64,000 nt of DNA, taken from assembly GCA_032158295.1 (NCBI GenBank), contig CM063243.1:13298931-13362930 (forward strand), read 5' to 3'. Numbering within the stretch: the stretch's first letter is position 1; each line of letters begins with the position of its first letter. Of the stretch, positions 45,083 through 58,377 are shown one piece after another. The position numbers and the translations under genes are program-made. Source of the DNA: Pycnopodia helianthoides (taxonomy: Eukaryota; Echinodermata; Asteroidea; Forcipulatida; Asteriidae). A model generated the notes under the pieces. That model was not told the origin of the DNA. It was given only the letters and a program-made list of their open reading frames with translations, and ran no database searches.

Positions 45083-47309
45083 TCAGATGACATATATGAA
45101 GAGAGGGTCCTCAGCCGAAGAAAATAGAACATATAAAAGAAAATAACAAATCAATTAAGTTGAGAGAAATTCTAAACAACGTTAGCATTCTTACCTGAGC
45201 TTGCTGCAACTTGCCAAACTTTGTGATCAACAGAGTCCCAGAAACGTCATCATTATGCAATGTGGCATCCACAGCAGGAATTTAAGCTATATAAGAAGAC
45301 AAAAGACTAACAGAAAAGATTAGTATTACCTGTATAAGGAAAAAGGTTATTTGCTGTGGAAGGAAAAGGGGTTACATACAGAACTTACCAACTCTACCAA
45401 ATACTTTACCTTTCTTGATAGCTGTGAAAGTAAAATGTTATAACCTGAGGAGGGAAAATGATTATTTGCTGTGGAAGGAAAAGGGATTATGTACAGAACT
45501 TACCAACTCAACCAAATACTTTACCTTTCTCCGGAGCTGTTGAAGAATGAGTTTCATAGCTGTGAAAGTATAAAGTAAATGGTTACCACCTGAAAAGAGA
45601 AAATGGTTATTTGCTGTGGAAGGAAAATGATTATTTGCTGAGGAAGGAAAATGATTATTTGCTGTTGAAGGAAAATGGTTATTTGCTGTTGAAGGAAAAT
45701 GGTTATTTGCTGAGGAAGGAAAATGGTTATTTGCTGTTGAAGGAAAATGGTTATTTGCTGTTGAAGGAAAATGGTTATTTGCTGAGGAAGGAAAATGGTT
45801 ATTTGCTGTTAAAGGAAAAATGGTTAATAGCTTTGTCAGGATAACCGCTTACCACGGTTCACCTAACCTCACCTTAGGGTCTACTACTCTACTTTTATAC
45901 TTTACCTCATACTTAACCTTACTGCCTTGTTTTCTTGCTCCATCTCAGCACATCCTTCTGCAGTGGGGCCAAGCATCATAGCCTTTGGTTCATGGCATAC
46001 AGTAATACTTAGTCTTGGTTTCAATTAGTTTCTTTTAAAATCTCATGCATTCTCAGTCATTTGCTGGAGAACAGTGCACTGTAAAACTTCAAATTTTGGG
46101 TGAACTGGAACCAAGACTAAGTAATACTGCCGATACATTACCTGCCTAAAGACTTCTCAACCTGTTAAAAGGAAATGATTAGTGGTGTACTTTCTAGGCC
46201 TACACTGACATTTACTCTAAGCCTTTTGTAATTCATTATCATTCATAACTTACATGGTTATCATTGTCTTCAATCTTCATGGCTGGTATCTCCAGGTCAT
46301 CAAAGAACAGCACAGTCCACAGAGAGTGTCATCATTTCTGTTTCTTTTTTCTACTCTGTTTTTTTTAATGTGTTTTGTTTGTTTCTTTTTTCTTCTGTTT
46401 GCCTTAATATTTAACCAAAAGCAAATTAGATCGCATGCGCCCATTTACATTTAAACTTCTACACAATCTAAAAATTGATAATTGCTGTTCTTAGCTGGTA
46501 TAGCCTGCCAACATAAAGCTTTGAGAGGGGTTGGTGTATATTGGTATACGTTTTTGGTTTTAATTTATAGTCTACTCTTAACTAAGTGAAGAATCTTAAG
46601 TCTAGATAATTGGTCTTTACTGATTGCAAGAATACACAGCATATTTATTTTGGGGTGTGGCGACTTATATTTCAATTTCTAAAATATAGTGTGTATTAAA
46701 CATTATTATGTGTGAATGTATGCTTATAAAAGATTTTATTTTATTAGCATTTTTTTTTTTGTCTAGGTAATAACTTTTTTGGCAGTCACAACAACATTCC
46801 ATGATTTTGTTTTATTTATTTAGCCTTAATTCTAAGAACAAAAATGGTATTTGTCAAACCTATCACTAAGTTAAAAAAAAGAAAAAAGAAAACTAAAAAG
46901 GTTTTCTGGGCAGTGCCAGAACACTTTTAAAAAATGAGGTAAAAAATGTTCAAATAGTTTATTCATGACAATATTTTTGATGAACATGACAACTGGTGAC
47001 ATCAGCTTATAACAACCCAGAAAAAACGTCCAGTGAATTGAGCCAAAAATAACTACAGTGCATCACTGGCCACGACCAACATGCATTACAAGGACATTGA
47101 ACCATCTAGAATGATCAAGCAGTTGTGGTAGCATCACCAAGAAAGACAATACAAGTAGACAACATCAACAAGCACTCAGTCGAATATTCTGTAAAGAAAA
47201 AGAAAACCTGCAAAATTACTGGGAGGAATGTGGTTAGATCTTCGCTTACCGTTCGTCGCCTCAATACTTTGTCTTTACCGTTTGGCGAAACCAATACCAC
47301 ACAATCCAT
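45083..47309 (-). other. Candidate spliced transcription unit, copy III
   Basis: First piece 47309-47250 (MDCVVLVSPNGKDKVLRRRT, donor ACG|GTAAGC), 92-nt piece 45286-45195, terminal piece from 45130. The acceptor of the terminal piece is changed: where I and IV have TTTTACAG and II has TTTTATAG, III has TTTTATAT, so the AG is lost. The 92-nt piece has the same leading TAA as II. If the locus is spliced as proposed, copy III should skip or mis-splice its last exon. Confidence 0.3.
45597..45820 (+). repeat. 24-bp minisatellite, unit III (about 9 copies)
   Basis: Matches unit II block A. Directly followed by the shared downstream text GGTTAATAGCTTTGTCAGGA. Confidence 0.9.
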
Positions 47310-50300
47310 AGATCAAAGTCTCTTCAAAATAGTGTCAAATTACTGAACTTTCCATTGGTTTACAAGCAGAGCTTTTAAAAACCAAGGAGTTTTCTGTCAA
47401 AAGTTCAGTTCAGTTTATAAAACCAGAACCTCAAAGGTTATCAAATCCACCGACAACATTCTCCACCACTACAGTCAGATAACCTCCAATTCATTGGATG
47501 AACACCTGAAGACTAACAGTAACAGCTCTCCCGGGCTGGCTGGCGTAATTCACCCTGGTGCGGCGCTCCCCCGGGCTGGCTGGCGTAGTTCCCCCTGGCG
47601 CGGTACTCTGAAGAAAGAGGTCAAGTTGTCCGACTTTTCTGCAGTCATTTTCCAAGAAGAAGTTAAATATTACTCGTTCAGTTCTCATAGTCTCTTTTAC
47701 CGTCAACATTATTAAAGAAGGCTCATGCTAAATCTGTGGAACTCGCAAGTCAGTCGGAGGCTCAACAGCGAAGTTGGGTCCATTGTATCATACAGCCAAT
47801 AGTTGTCGTCCGTGAAATTCCATGTTCAACTTCGTGGAGCTCTCCGAGCTGGTTGCAAACTCAACACAGAATAAACATGTTTTTGAGAAACAGTATACTC
47901 TATTAAAAGCCTCATGAATGTTGAAAGGTCCCTTTGCAGGCGGTAGGGTTGTAAAATGTCAGTTTGTGTCCAGTTTGAGTTCCTCAAATCCCGTGTAAAA
48001 GCCGAAGTACTAAGAGCCATGTTGTCGTCCGCGGTCCCGAGTGCAATACTATAACTGTACAGAATTATAGCATTTCGATACACGCGCCCGACAAAAAGTA
48101 ATTTGCATAACAATGCAGCGGCATTCCTTATTTGCTGCATCTAAAGGTTTACTCCAGTTAGCAGAAGCCCGCCTACTCGCTCTCTGCGTACCGTGCGTAA
48201 CTTTTATAGACTCTGCCAGAAGGGGAGTTTGATATCTTGTTCTGCCGGCTAACTTATAACTTAAGATCTTAATGTTTACGAGACTCCATCAAACCAACTT
48301 TAAATATCACCTTAACTCGAGTTGTAACCAACCCCAACATGCCCCCCCCGCGTGCCATATCTGTCATAAATATTGACTTCCAATATACAAAATGGGTCAG
48401 GCTATTTTCCCTTCCAGCCTCACTTTGGTTTGTTTATGTTAAGGCAGGGAAAACTAAACAATGGTAGTACGGCGATACAGGCTCTATTCAACGGAATACA
48501 AAACAATGTTTCAGAAATTACTATTAAATCTAATTTACTAGAGCTGCAACCTGGGTCCAATTTCATAAAGCTGCTTATTAAGCGTGTTTTTGTTGTTGTT
48601 TTCTTAATGTGAACAGAGTATAAACTTCGACTTTTAAAGACTGCGCCATCTACGCAATCCCACAGGCCATGCGATTGTTAGTCTTTGCTTCAAGAATTGC
48701 GTATTTTGCTTTTGTCGAAATGGACAAATTCCGACAACAAAGGGCGCTATGCCTGAATAACGGTCTTCATTTTTACATATTAACAACTTTACCAGTCACG
48801 ATTGCTGGTCATACCGATAATCACTGCCATTCGATACCTTTTTTATAATCATTCTAAAAAAGCAAATTATACTCTTTCCAAAGTGAGAAAATAGAATTGG
48901 CTGTTGAAAACTGCTTACCAACCAAAAGGACCTGTAGTATAAATGCAAAAAATTAGTCTGACGCCATCCCTCCCCTAACATCCCCATCCCCTACCCTCAC
49001 ACCCAGGCCCCGGCCTAACTGTCACACCCAAAACTCTTTTGCCATAATTTTCTTCATCTACCAACCTAACACCCTTCCCTTACCCTCGCGCTCAACCCTA
49101 CTCTTCCAACTAACCCGAAGCCCTACCCAAAAACCAATTCCTACTGACCCGCACACCCATCCTCTGCCCTCACACCAACCCACCCTTCTCGATCCCTGCG
49201 TGGTTATGGCTTCATACGTGTGTAGTGTTGCAACCATTCTAGGGATGCACCATTTGGACTTGACTTTTGAAGACTGTGCCTCTACAGCAACCCGCAGGCC
49301 AAGCATAAATAGATAGTTATTTCAAGACCTTCTCATTTTGCTTTTCTCTCGGCCCCACCGATAAGGTGCAGTAAGACCGAGCAATTATTTTTTTTAAGCT
49401 TTAGCCAATATTGACAAATTCTGACAACAGAGGACGCTATGCAGTTTTAACGGTGTAATTTTTTTCTCAAATTTAAAGTTCAAAAGTAGCGATTGTTGAC
49501 AATCATACCAACAATCACTACGACCGGATCAACATATATTTTAGTTACTATTAATTTTTATTATCAAACAACGAACAATGATAATTCCAAGGTCTGATAT
49601 CAACCCAACCTTAACACCTCCGTCTCAGTGCTACCCTCACACGTAATGAAACCCCCACTCTCACAGTCACACCCAAACTCCGTACAATCACATCCTTACC
49701 TTACCACCCTAAACACCCACCCGCTACCCTCACACCCAACCCTACCCTTACAAGCGTCTGCTAACATGTTATATATTAGTTCCCTCCTCATTCATATTCT
49801 TTAGGCCTTGCGAAAAGAGATCAGTGGATCCAAGACCTTCGTATTTTGCTTTTCTCTCGGCCCACCGATGAGGCGCAGTGAGACCGAGCAAAATGTTTAG
49901 ATTTCGCCAAAATTGACAAATTGCGACAACAGAGGACGCCATGCAGTTTTAACGGTGTTCATTTTTCTCATCTATTGTTAAAGTTTACCGTAGCGATTAA
50001 TGACAATCATACCAACAATCACTGCGAACTGATCAACATTTATTTTAGTTCTTGGCACAGTACACGTTTGGTAGTGACTCTGAAAATTAATGGCAATAAA
50101 AACTTACTTGGTAAGAAGTACAGCAGCCTTGGGTAGTATAATGAACTTTGAGAAACTTTTAACTTCAAAGTATACTAAGGTAATGGAAAATACAACACTT
50201 TTTATTCCTCAAATTTGAATCGTCGAAACGCTTCTCAGACTGTGTATTCCTATGGGGAATATTCTTCCTGAGTGGAAATATTCGCTCCGGTTTTTCTATG

Positions 50301-51857
50301 ATATCTCAAAAACGCGACAGGTTAGTTTTATTGTATGTATCTACATGTATAGAATTGACACAATCATAGGCTCCAATTACCAAACGTGTACTGTGCCTAT
50401 AACAACTAACAATGATAGTTCCAATGTCTGACACCATCCCTCTACCTTAACACCCCCGTCTCCTACCCTCACACTCAACCCCCACCCTCACAGTCACACC
50501 CAAACTCCTTACCATCACATCCTTACCTGACCACCCTAAACACCCTTCCGCTACCCTCACACCCAACCTTACCCTTACAAGCAGCTAGGAACCTATCCCA
50601 TTTGACCCTTGAACACATTCCCTACACCCATCCGACTCCCTTCTCGATCCCTTCATGGCTTTGGCTTCATAGTTAAAATGTATATCATTTATCTAATTTG
50701 TTTTTTTTTTTTCCTTTTTTAAAGTAAACAAATTGATATGTTATTTATGAGTTCCCTCCTCATCCATATTCCAGAAAGAAACGCCAAACTATTGCGCCTT
50801 CTTGTGTCTGAACACTCTCTCTATTCCATCATAACTTGGAAAATTTCATGCGCCCCACTTCCCAAACCCTTGCCTTAAGACATTATTTGAATTTAGGCTC
50901 ATTAATAACTATATTTGTGTTTCAATTCATATAAGTATTAATTGAGATTTAACAACTATTTAAACCATTCTTAGATTAAAATGGTATTGTCGAATCCTCT
51001 TCTGCTAGCACTCCCCAAGAAAAATGAAATATCATTACTGCGCCCTCTTGCGGCTGAGCATCTATAAATTTTGAAAAGGGTGCATCCCGTCCGTCCACTA
51101 TATAAAAGTTACTTAGTTTAGAGTCAAATCCCCAAAATACTGAGTAAACTAGTCCCAATAGTTCAACATTGGTCCCAATTTCAATAAGCCCTAAAAGAAA
51201 CAGCCCTCATGACTTGCCATTGTGTGAACAAGTGTAACTTATGGTCAACCACAAGAGGGCGTACTTTCTTTTTAATGGTGGAAAGTGGTCTTAGGGCTCA
51301 GCTATATTAATATGCCTAACCCTAACTATTTTGATCAGTTATATGACTAGATTCAGTTAAACGTTTTGTAAAATTTAAAACCAAAACTGTGTCTGATCAA
51401 AGGCAAATGCCCTAGATGAATACTAAGTTTAACAGATTCTTCCCCATCAGCCAGTTCCATTTGTTTTTGTTTTTTTAAACAAAGATTCATTAGGTTTAAT
51501 ATAAAGAATATTGTCCACTGTATTTAAAGTAAATATTTGTTCTCAATATCTATGATTCAGAGAAGTGGAGACTGGAGTACAAATATCTCAAGTATAAGAT
51601 ACATTCATTTATTTGTCTTTTATTCATGCTAAAAAGAACATTCAAACTTAATCATAAGAAAAGTTACTTATATATTAATCAACACTATTCAAAACACTAT
51701 CCTGGTGATTAGAATGATTGCTGAGTTTGAGAATATTTTTCAAACAGTTTTATGTACTTTTTTTCGTTTTCACTTTCCAGTATTAAATAATAATAAACAC
51801 ATTTAGTTGTTATACCCTCGGATAGAATTATGAAAAAGATGCTTTCTTATTAAGCAA
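47310..51857. other. Proximal spacer of unit III
   Basis: TATA-like element (about 47415), GC-rich short repeats (47526-47600), octamer ATTTGCAT (about 48100), MITE end (48553), three instead of two copies of the GACAAATT(C/G)CGACAACA(A/G)AG block (48722, about 49414 and 49916), C/A-rich tracts, and CTCF-like pair (51039-51053 and 51249-51262). A stretch at about 50060-50390 (AGTACACGTTTGGTA... to ...TACCAAACGTGTACT) has inverted ends and is absent from other units, so it is probably a further inserted MITE. No gene supported. Confidence 0.55.
50055..50396. mobile_element. Probable MITE specific to unit III
   Basis: Left end GGCACAGTACACGTTTGGTA and right end TACCAAACGTGTACTGTGCC are exact inverted copies over 20 bp. 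The interval between is about 340 bp, and the flanking text (TTTTAGTTCTT / TATAACAACTAAC) continues as in the other spacer copies. Confidence 0.8.
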
Positions 51858-53493
51858 CCGCTTACAATGCATTGCAAGGATGTCTTGGTTTGCTTTTGAT
51901 TTTTTTGTAAGAGTGCTTATTTCACTGCCTGGTCAGGCAAATAAAACATTATGAAGTGCAATGGTCTTTTGGAAGGCATTTCGATAAGGATTTTTCTTTA
52001 ACAGATTGGTTCCACTGCTGTTTAAATACCCCTTAAAAAATAATCACAAAACAGCAGTTTTTCAAACAACTACTTATATCCTTGACTTTACCTTAATATC
52101 AAAAGTAATAAAACTAATGTGAAAGCTTAACTACAGAAATCTATTTTTAAATTTTTTCCAGGATCTTTCACCTAAATCTGAAAACCCCTCATTTTTTTTA
52201 CATTAAAACAATGGTCTATCCAGTGTGCATTATCATCAACAAGATGCATTTAGTGCTTGATACATGGCATGCTGACTCCCCCCCCCCCCTTCACATTGAG
52301 TCTTGATTGTGTTTTGGAAATCAGGAATTCTTTTGAGGTTTTTTTTAGGGGAGGTGTACTTAGAGTGTAATAGTGTGTTAGAGTAATGAACATTTGGGGT
52401 GGGGCAGACTCCCTCTGATCAAGCATGGTAATGGCCTCCGTCTCAACTTACTGCCCAGGGCTGATCCTCCCACTCTGTATTATAACTACAGGAACCCTGC
52501 ATAAAGTAAGTTATACCAAAGATTATAGAGCGTTGATGGGGAACTGGTGCTCTATCTATTTGGAATGTGAAATACTCATGTGGGCCATTTCAGCGAGCAA
52601 ATGTTTTGTTATTATCCTTGATAGCAATGGTCATTGTCTGCACCGATCTATTGTTACATCAAAAGAGTTGCTTACTGAAATGGCGTCCATTGGACCATTG
52701 AACAATTCACATTTCAGCCCGAGTTCCCCCATCTTGTACCTTTAGTGCTCTATATAATCTTTGGTTAAACTTGGGCCTTTCAGAGTCCCATGTCAAGAAA
52801 TCCATTGGAACCTTGGGTTGGAATTGAACCCACATCTTTTTGATGTGTTCTTCTATAAAGTGCTCCAGAAAGACCAGAGTTGTGGGTTCAATTCCCACTC
52901 CAGGAGTCTGTGTACTTTTACCACAGGAATAGAAAGCACTGAACAGTGCTTTATAGTCTGACAGGTAGGTGATGGGATTCTGCCTTTGATGATACAAGCA
53001 TTGGAATTTGGCACACAGAGTGTATCATGAAGACGATACTTGGCAATAGGGCCATCATAGTGTTTTCTTCTGAATAATGTAGATTGTATAACAAGCAATT
53101 GCAGCCATTTTGAAATCTGCAATGACCCTATAGCCAAATATCTTTGTGACATGCTCTGACAGCGTGCCAAATTCCATGCTTGTATCATCAAAAGCACAAT
53201 TCCTTCAAAAATGTTTCCTATCTGCCCCACAAATAGAATTATTTTAATTTAAAGTTTTGTATTAAACTATATTATCTTAATAATGATATTTCTCAAATTC
53301 CACTGAATTGTTTTATAGCAGACTACACAGGAAAATACTTTCTCAAGTGCTAAAGATGTTGGATCAATCCAGCCACCTCATCAGTGACATGGCTGTTGAG
53401 ATGAGCAGATGGCTTAAGAAAGTGACAAGATGGTCAAGATGACATCTCATCAAAGCTTGATTGATAGCTCATTTTACAAGTTATGCAGTTTAA

Positions 53494-53877
53494 AGGAACA
53501 TAACAGAATTGGTAGGAATTTTTTTTTAAAAATACTTTTTGATCACAGATTTACATAAAACTTACACGGTCTAATGATGATGATAGTAGAAAACATCCCT
53601 TGAAATATTTCTGTCTGAAATGTCATATTTGATGAGAAATGAATAAACTAATTTTCCGATTGGAGTTTATCGCTCAGTGAGCGTTTCATTCATTTGTTGA
53701 ATCTATATGATTTCATGCAAATGTGTAATTGGTTTTTCACTATTTTCTCGTGACCCAGATGGCCGATCGATCTCAAACTTCTACAGGTTTGTCAGTTTAT
53801 GTATATGGTGGATTACATAAAGTGCTTAGACTGCCAGCAACTGTTTTGTTAGCAAAAACTAATTCTGTAATGTTCCT
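53494..53877. mobile_element. 384-bp MITE at a TTAA target, unit IV
   Basis: TTAA on both sides (53490-53493 and 53878-53881). Left end AGGAACATAACAGAATTGGT and right end AACTAATTCTGTAATGTTCC are inverted copies over about 20 bp with two or three mismatches. Units II and III have a single GATTAAGGCC at this spot (about 32341 and 42685). TTAA duplication is typical of piggyBac-related mobilisation (inference). No ORF. Confidence 0.8.
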
Positions 53878-53881
53878 TTAA

Positions 53882-53995
53882 GGCCATTTTCCAAAAAACA
53901 ACAGCTTAAGCCTTTTTTGATGTTTTGCAATAATTACAGATAGAAACCAAAATATAGAGCCTAAGCCGAAGCTTTGATTTCAAAAAGCTTAGTCA
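53882..53995. mobile_element. Small MITE, unit IV (eroded)
   Basis: Ortholog of 32344-32471, directly abutting the TTAA element. The right end is damaged (AAAAAGCTTAGTC instead of AAAAAGGGCCCTAGTC). Confidence 0.6.
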
Positions 53996-54016
53996 CTCTA
54001 AAGAATGATGAATAGA

Positions 54017-56150
54017 TAGATGCCTTGGCTCTGCAGAGTGCGCTCTCTCTCTCCATCCTTCTCTCTCTGATCTCTAAGTTGACCTACACTGACCTCACTC
54101 TTCACTATAGATGGCAAGTTGACCTGTAACAGTGACCTCAGTCTTGTCCATGTGTTTCGGGTGGAGTTGTCTCTTCCAAATGAGCACTAAATGCAAAAAG
54201 TCATAAACAACAACAAAGGCTGTTAGAATGTGTCGTTTCTTGACAACTGTGGGGTTAGTGAATATACAGGGTTCAAGAACCATTGCTGCACCATCACTTG
54301 AAGAAACAATTTGAGTGTAGTCAGAGGCATGAACAGGGGGGGGGCAGGAACCATTCCCCCTCCCCAAATGAGTTTGAGAAAGTGCACAAATTAATGTTTC
54401 GATATATTTATACCCCCCCCCCCTAAATTATTTCTTGGACCCACCTGCCTCCCCCCTTCCCAATTTGAACATGTCTGGTTACGCCACCGAGTGTAATGAC
54501 CTTTGTTTTAACAAGGGATTGTATAAGTACAGGATTTTCTGCGTTCAACTTTACTGGTCCAAAAAACATGATGAACTAAAATCATACTCTTAAAATTGTT
54601 TTTCTTTTTTAAATTTATGTTAAATTACTTCCCTTCTCTTTAATGTGCACTGCAATATTTAATAAATCATACTATGCAATAATTGTAGGAAGACTCCTTA
54701 TTTCACTAAACCAATCTTGACAACTATGACTTTTGGTCCTCTGCTTTGAAACTCTTGGATTATTACGTAATTTGTTCCCTTTTTATCTTCATTTCTTTCT
54801 TTTCTTTTTGGAATAAAAAGACAAATAAAATACAACACCGAATGAATACCTAATTCATTGCATAGCTGCACTCAGATCATACAGATGGATGTCTTGGCTC
54901 TGCAGAGTGCGCTCTCTCTCCATCCTTCTCCCTCTGATCCCCAAGTTGACCTACACTGACCTCACTCTTCACTATAGATGGTGAGTTGACCTGTAACAGT
55001 GACCTCAGTCTTGTCCATGTGTGTTAGGTGGAGTCGGCTCTTCCAAATAAGCACTAAATGCAAAAAAAGTCATAAATAACAACAAAGGCTGTTAGAATGT
55101 GTGTTTCTTGACAACTGTAGGGTTGAGTAAATAAACAGGGTTCAAGAGCCATTGCTGTACCATCACTTAAAGAAACATTTTTAGTGTAGTCAGTGGCAGG
55201 AACAGAGGAGGGGGGGCAGGAACCCTTCCCCCAATGAGTTTGAAAAGTGCACAAATGAATGTTTTGATATATTTATACCCCCCCCAAAAAAAAATTATTA
55301 TTATTTCTTGGACCCACCTGCCTCCCCCCTTCCCAATTGAACATGTCTGGTTACGCCACTGAGTGTACTGACCATTGTTTTAACAAGGGATTTTATAAGT
55401 ACAGAATTTTCTGCATTCAACTTTTCTGCATTCTGCGTAAAAAAATCATGATGAAACTAACGTACATCATACTTAAAAATATATTTTCTTTTTTAAATAT
55501 GTGTTGAATTACTTCCCTTCCCCTTAATGTGCACTGCAATATTTAATAAATCATACTATGTAATAATTGTAGGAAGACTCCTTATTGCACCAAACCAATC
55601 TTGACAACTTTGACTTTTGGTCCTCTTTGCTTTGAACTCTTGGATTATTAAGTAATTTGTTCCCTTTTTATCTTCATTTCTTTCTTTACTTTTTGGAAAA
55701 AAGACAAACAAAATACAATACCCAAACCGAATTGCATGATAGCTGCACTCAGATCATACAGATGGATGCCTTGGCTCTGCAGAGTGCGCTCTCTCTCTCC
55801 ATCCTTCTCCCTCTGATCCCCAAGTTGTCCATATGTATTGAGTGGAGTCGTCTCTTCCAATAGGCACCAAATGCCAAAAGTCATAAATAACAGTAAAGGC
55901 TGTTAGAATGTGTCGTTTCTTGACAATTCTAGGAATGAGTAATTAAATTGGGTTCAAGAACCATTGCTGCACCATCACTTAAAGAAACAATTTTAGTGTA
56001 GTCATAAGTTGCGTAAACAAAGGGGGAAGGAACCCTTCCCCCTCTCCCCAATGAGATCGAAAAAGTGCACAAATGAATGTTTCAATATATTCATACCCCG
56101 CCCCTAAATTATTTCTTTGACTCACCTACCTCCCCCTTCTCAATTGAACA
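54017..56150. repeat. Triplicated ~870-bp distal sub-repeat, unit IV
   Basis: GATG(C/T)CTTGGCTCTGCAGAG starts at about 54018, 54888 and 55764, spacing about 870 and 876 bp. The third copy has lost about 450 bp. Joins occur at TGCACTCAGATCA|TACAGATGG. Contains short TCTCTC runs and poly-C/G tracts. No gene supported. Confidence 0.8.
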
Positions 56151-56323
56151 ATAATTGCACTAAGCCAATCTTTACAGCTATGACTTTTGGTCCTCTTTGC
56201 TTTGAAACTCTTGGATTATTAAGTAATTTGTTCTCTTTTTATCTTCACTTTTCTCTTTCTTTTTGTGTGAAAAGACTAATAAAATACAATACCCAATTCC
56301 ATTGCATAGTAGCTGCACTTAGA

Positions 56324-58377
56324 TCAGAAGACATCTATGAAGAGAGGGTCCTCAGCTGAAGAAAACAGAACCTGTAAAAGAAAATAACAAATGAAGTTGA
56401 GAGAAGTTCTAAACAATGTTAGCATTCTTACCTGAGCTTGCTGCAACTTACCAAACTTTGTGATCAACAGAGTCCAAGAGAAGCCATCATTATGGAATGT
56501 GGCATCCACAGCAGGAATTTAAGCTATAAGAAGACAAAAGACTAAACAGAAAAGGTTAATTTTACCTGTGGAAGGAAAGAGGTTATTTGCTGTGGAAGGA
56601 AAGGGGGTTACATACAGAACTTACCAACTCTACAAAATACTTTACCTTTCTCTGGAGCTGTTGAAGAATGAGTTTGATAGCTGTGAAAGTAAAAAGTAAA
56701 TGGTTATTACCTGAGGAGGGAAAATGGTTATTTGCTGAGGAGGGAAAATGGTTATTTGCTGTTGAAGGAAAAATAGTTATTTGCTGAGGAAGGAAAACGG
56801 TTATTTGCTGTTGAAGGAAAAAAAGTTATTTGCTGTTGAAGGAAATATGGTTATTGCTGTTGAAGGAAAATGGTTATTTGCTGAGGAAGGAAAATGGTCA
56901 TAGGCTGTGGGTCAGGATAACCGCTTACCACCGTTAAACTAACCTCACCCTAGGGTCTACTACTCTACTTTTATACTTTACCTCATACTTAACCTTACTG
57001 CCTTGTTTTCTTGCTCCATCTCAGCACATCCTTCTGCAGTGGGGCCAAGCATCATATCCTTTGGTTTATGGCATACAGTAATACTTAGTCTTGGCTTCAA
57101 TTAGTTTCTTTTAAAATCTCATGCATTCTCAGTCATTTGCTGGAGAACAGTGCACTGTAAAACTTCAAATTTTGGGTGAACTGGAACCAAGACTAAGTAA
57201 TACTGCCTATACATTACCTGCCTGAAGACTTCTCAACCTGTTAAGAGGAAATGATTAGTGGTGTACTTTCTAGGCCTACACTGACATTTACTCTAAGCCT
57301 TTTGTAATTCACTATCATTCATAACTTACATTGTTATCATTGTCTTCAATCTTCATGGCTGGTATCTCCAGGTCATCAAAGAACAGCGCAGTCCACAGAG
57401 AGTGTCATCATTTCTTTTTCTTTCTTATTTTATCTTTTTTTTCAAATGTTTTTTTTTGTTTTTTGTTTTTTTCTTCTGTTTGCCTTAATTATTATCTAAA
57501 GCAAGTTAGATAATTGCGCCCATTTACATTTAAACTTCTACACAATCTAAAGATTGATAATTGCTGTTCTTAGCTGGTATATAGGCTTCTATTTACACAA
57601 CGCTTAGGGAGGGGTTGGCGTATATAGTGTTCTTAAGTTAACCATGATTTATTGACAAGTTTTTGGTTTAAATTTATAGTCTACTCTTAACTAAGTGAAG
57701 ACTATTGAAGTCTTGATAATTGGTCTTTACTAATTGCAAGAACACACGGCACGTTTATTTTGGGGAGTGGACAATTAATACATTTTAAATTTCTAAAATA
57801 TAGTGTGTATTAAACATGTGTGAATGTATGCTTACAAAAGATTACATTTTGTTAGCATTGGTTTTTCTAAGTAATAACTATTTTGGCAGGCACAACAACA
57901 TTCCATGATTTTTTAAAATTTATTTACCCTTAATTTTGAGAACAAAAATGCACTGAAAACCCCCCCCCCAAAAAAGGTTCTCTGGGCAGTGCCAGAACAC
58001 TTTTAAAAAAATGAAGTAAAGGATGTTTAAATAATTTATTCATGCCAATATTTTAGGTAAACATGACAACTGGTGACATCAGCTTATAACAACCCAGAAA
58101 AAAATCGTCCAGTGAATTGAGCCAAAAATAACTGAAGTGCATCACTGGCCACGACCAACATGCATACAAGGACATTGAACCATCTAGAATGATCAAGCAA
58201 TTGTGGTAACATCACCAAGAAAGACAATACAAGTAGACAACATCAATAAGCACTCAGTTAAGAGAAAAAGAAAACCTGCCAGATTATTTGGAGGAATGTG
58301 GTTAGATCTTCGCTTACCGTTCGTCGTCTCAATACTTTGTCTTTACCTTTTGGCGAAACCAATACCACACAATCCAT
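56324..58377 (-). other. Candidate spliced transcription unit, copy IV
   Basis: First piece 58377-58318 (donor ACG|GTAAGC), 92-nt piece 56523-56432 (TTATAG ... CAG|GTAAGA) reading DATFHNDGFSWTLLITKFGK, terminal piece 56371-56324 after TTTTACAG reading VLFSSAEDPLFIDVF-stop. Splice signals at these three pieces are intact. The leading codon of the 92-nt frame is TAA as in II and III. Only one microexon block is present. The amino-acid differences from copy I mix with silent ones; too few to judge selection by eye. Confidence 0.3.
56705..56905 (+). repeat. 24-bp minisatellite, unit IV (about 8 copies)
   Basis: Same variant pattern, including the short TTATTGCTG unit, as block B of unit II. Confidence 0.9.

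Larger units (their letters stand above)
41155..51857. repeat. Array unit III
   Basis: Distal spacer 41.15-45.08 kb with the SINE, 162-bp repeat and small MITE as in unit II; candidate locus 45.08-47.31 kb; proximal spacer to 51.86 kb, which is clearly more diverged from I and II and has an extra internal sub-repeat (49.8-50.6 kb). Confidence 0.85.
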
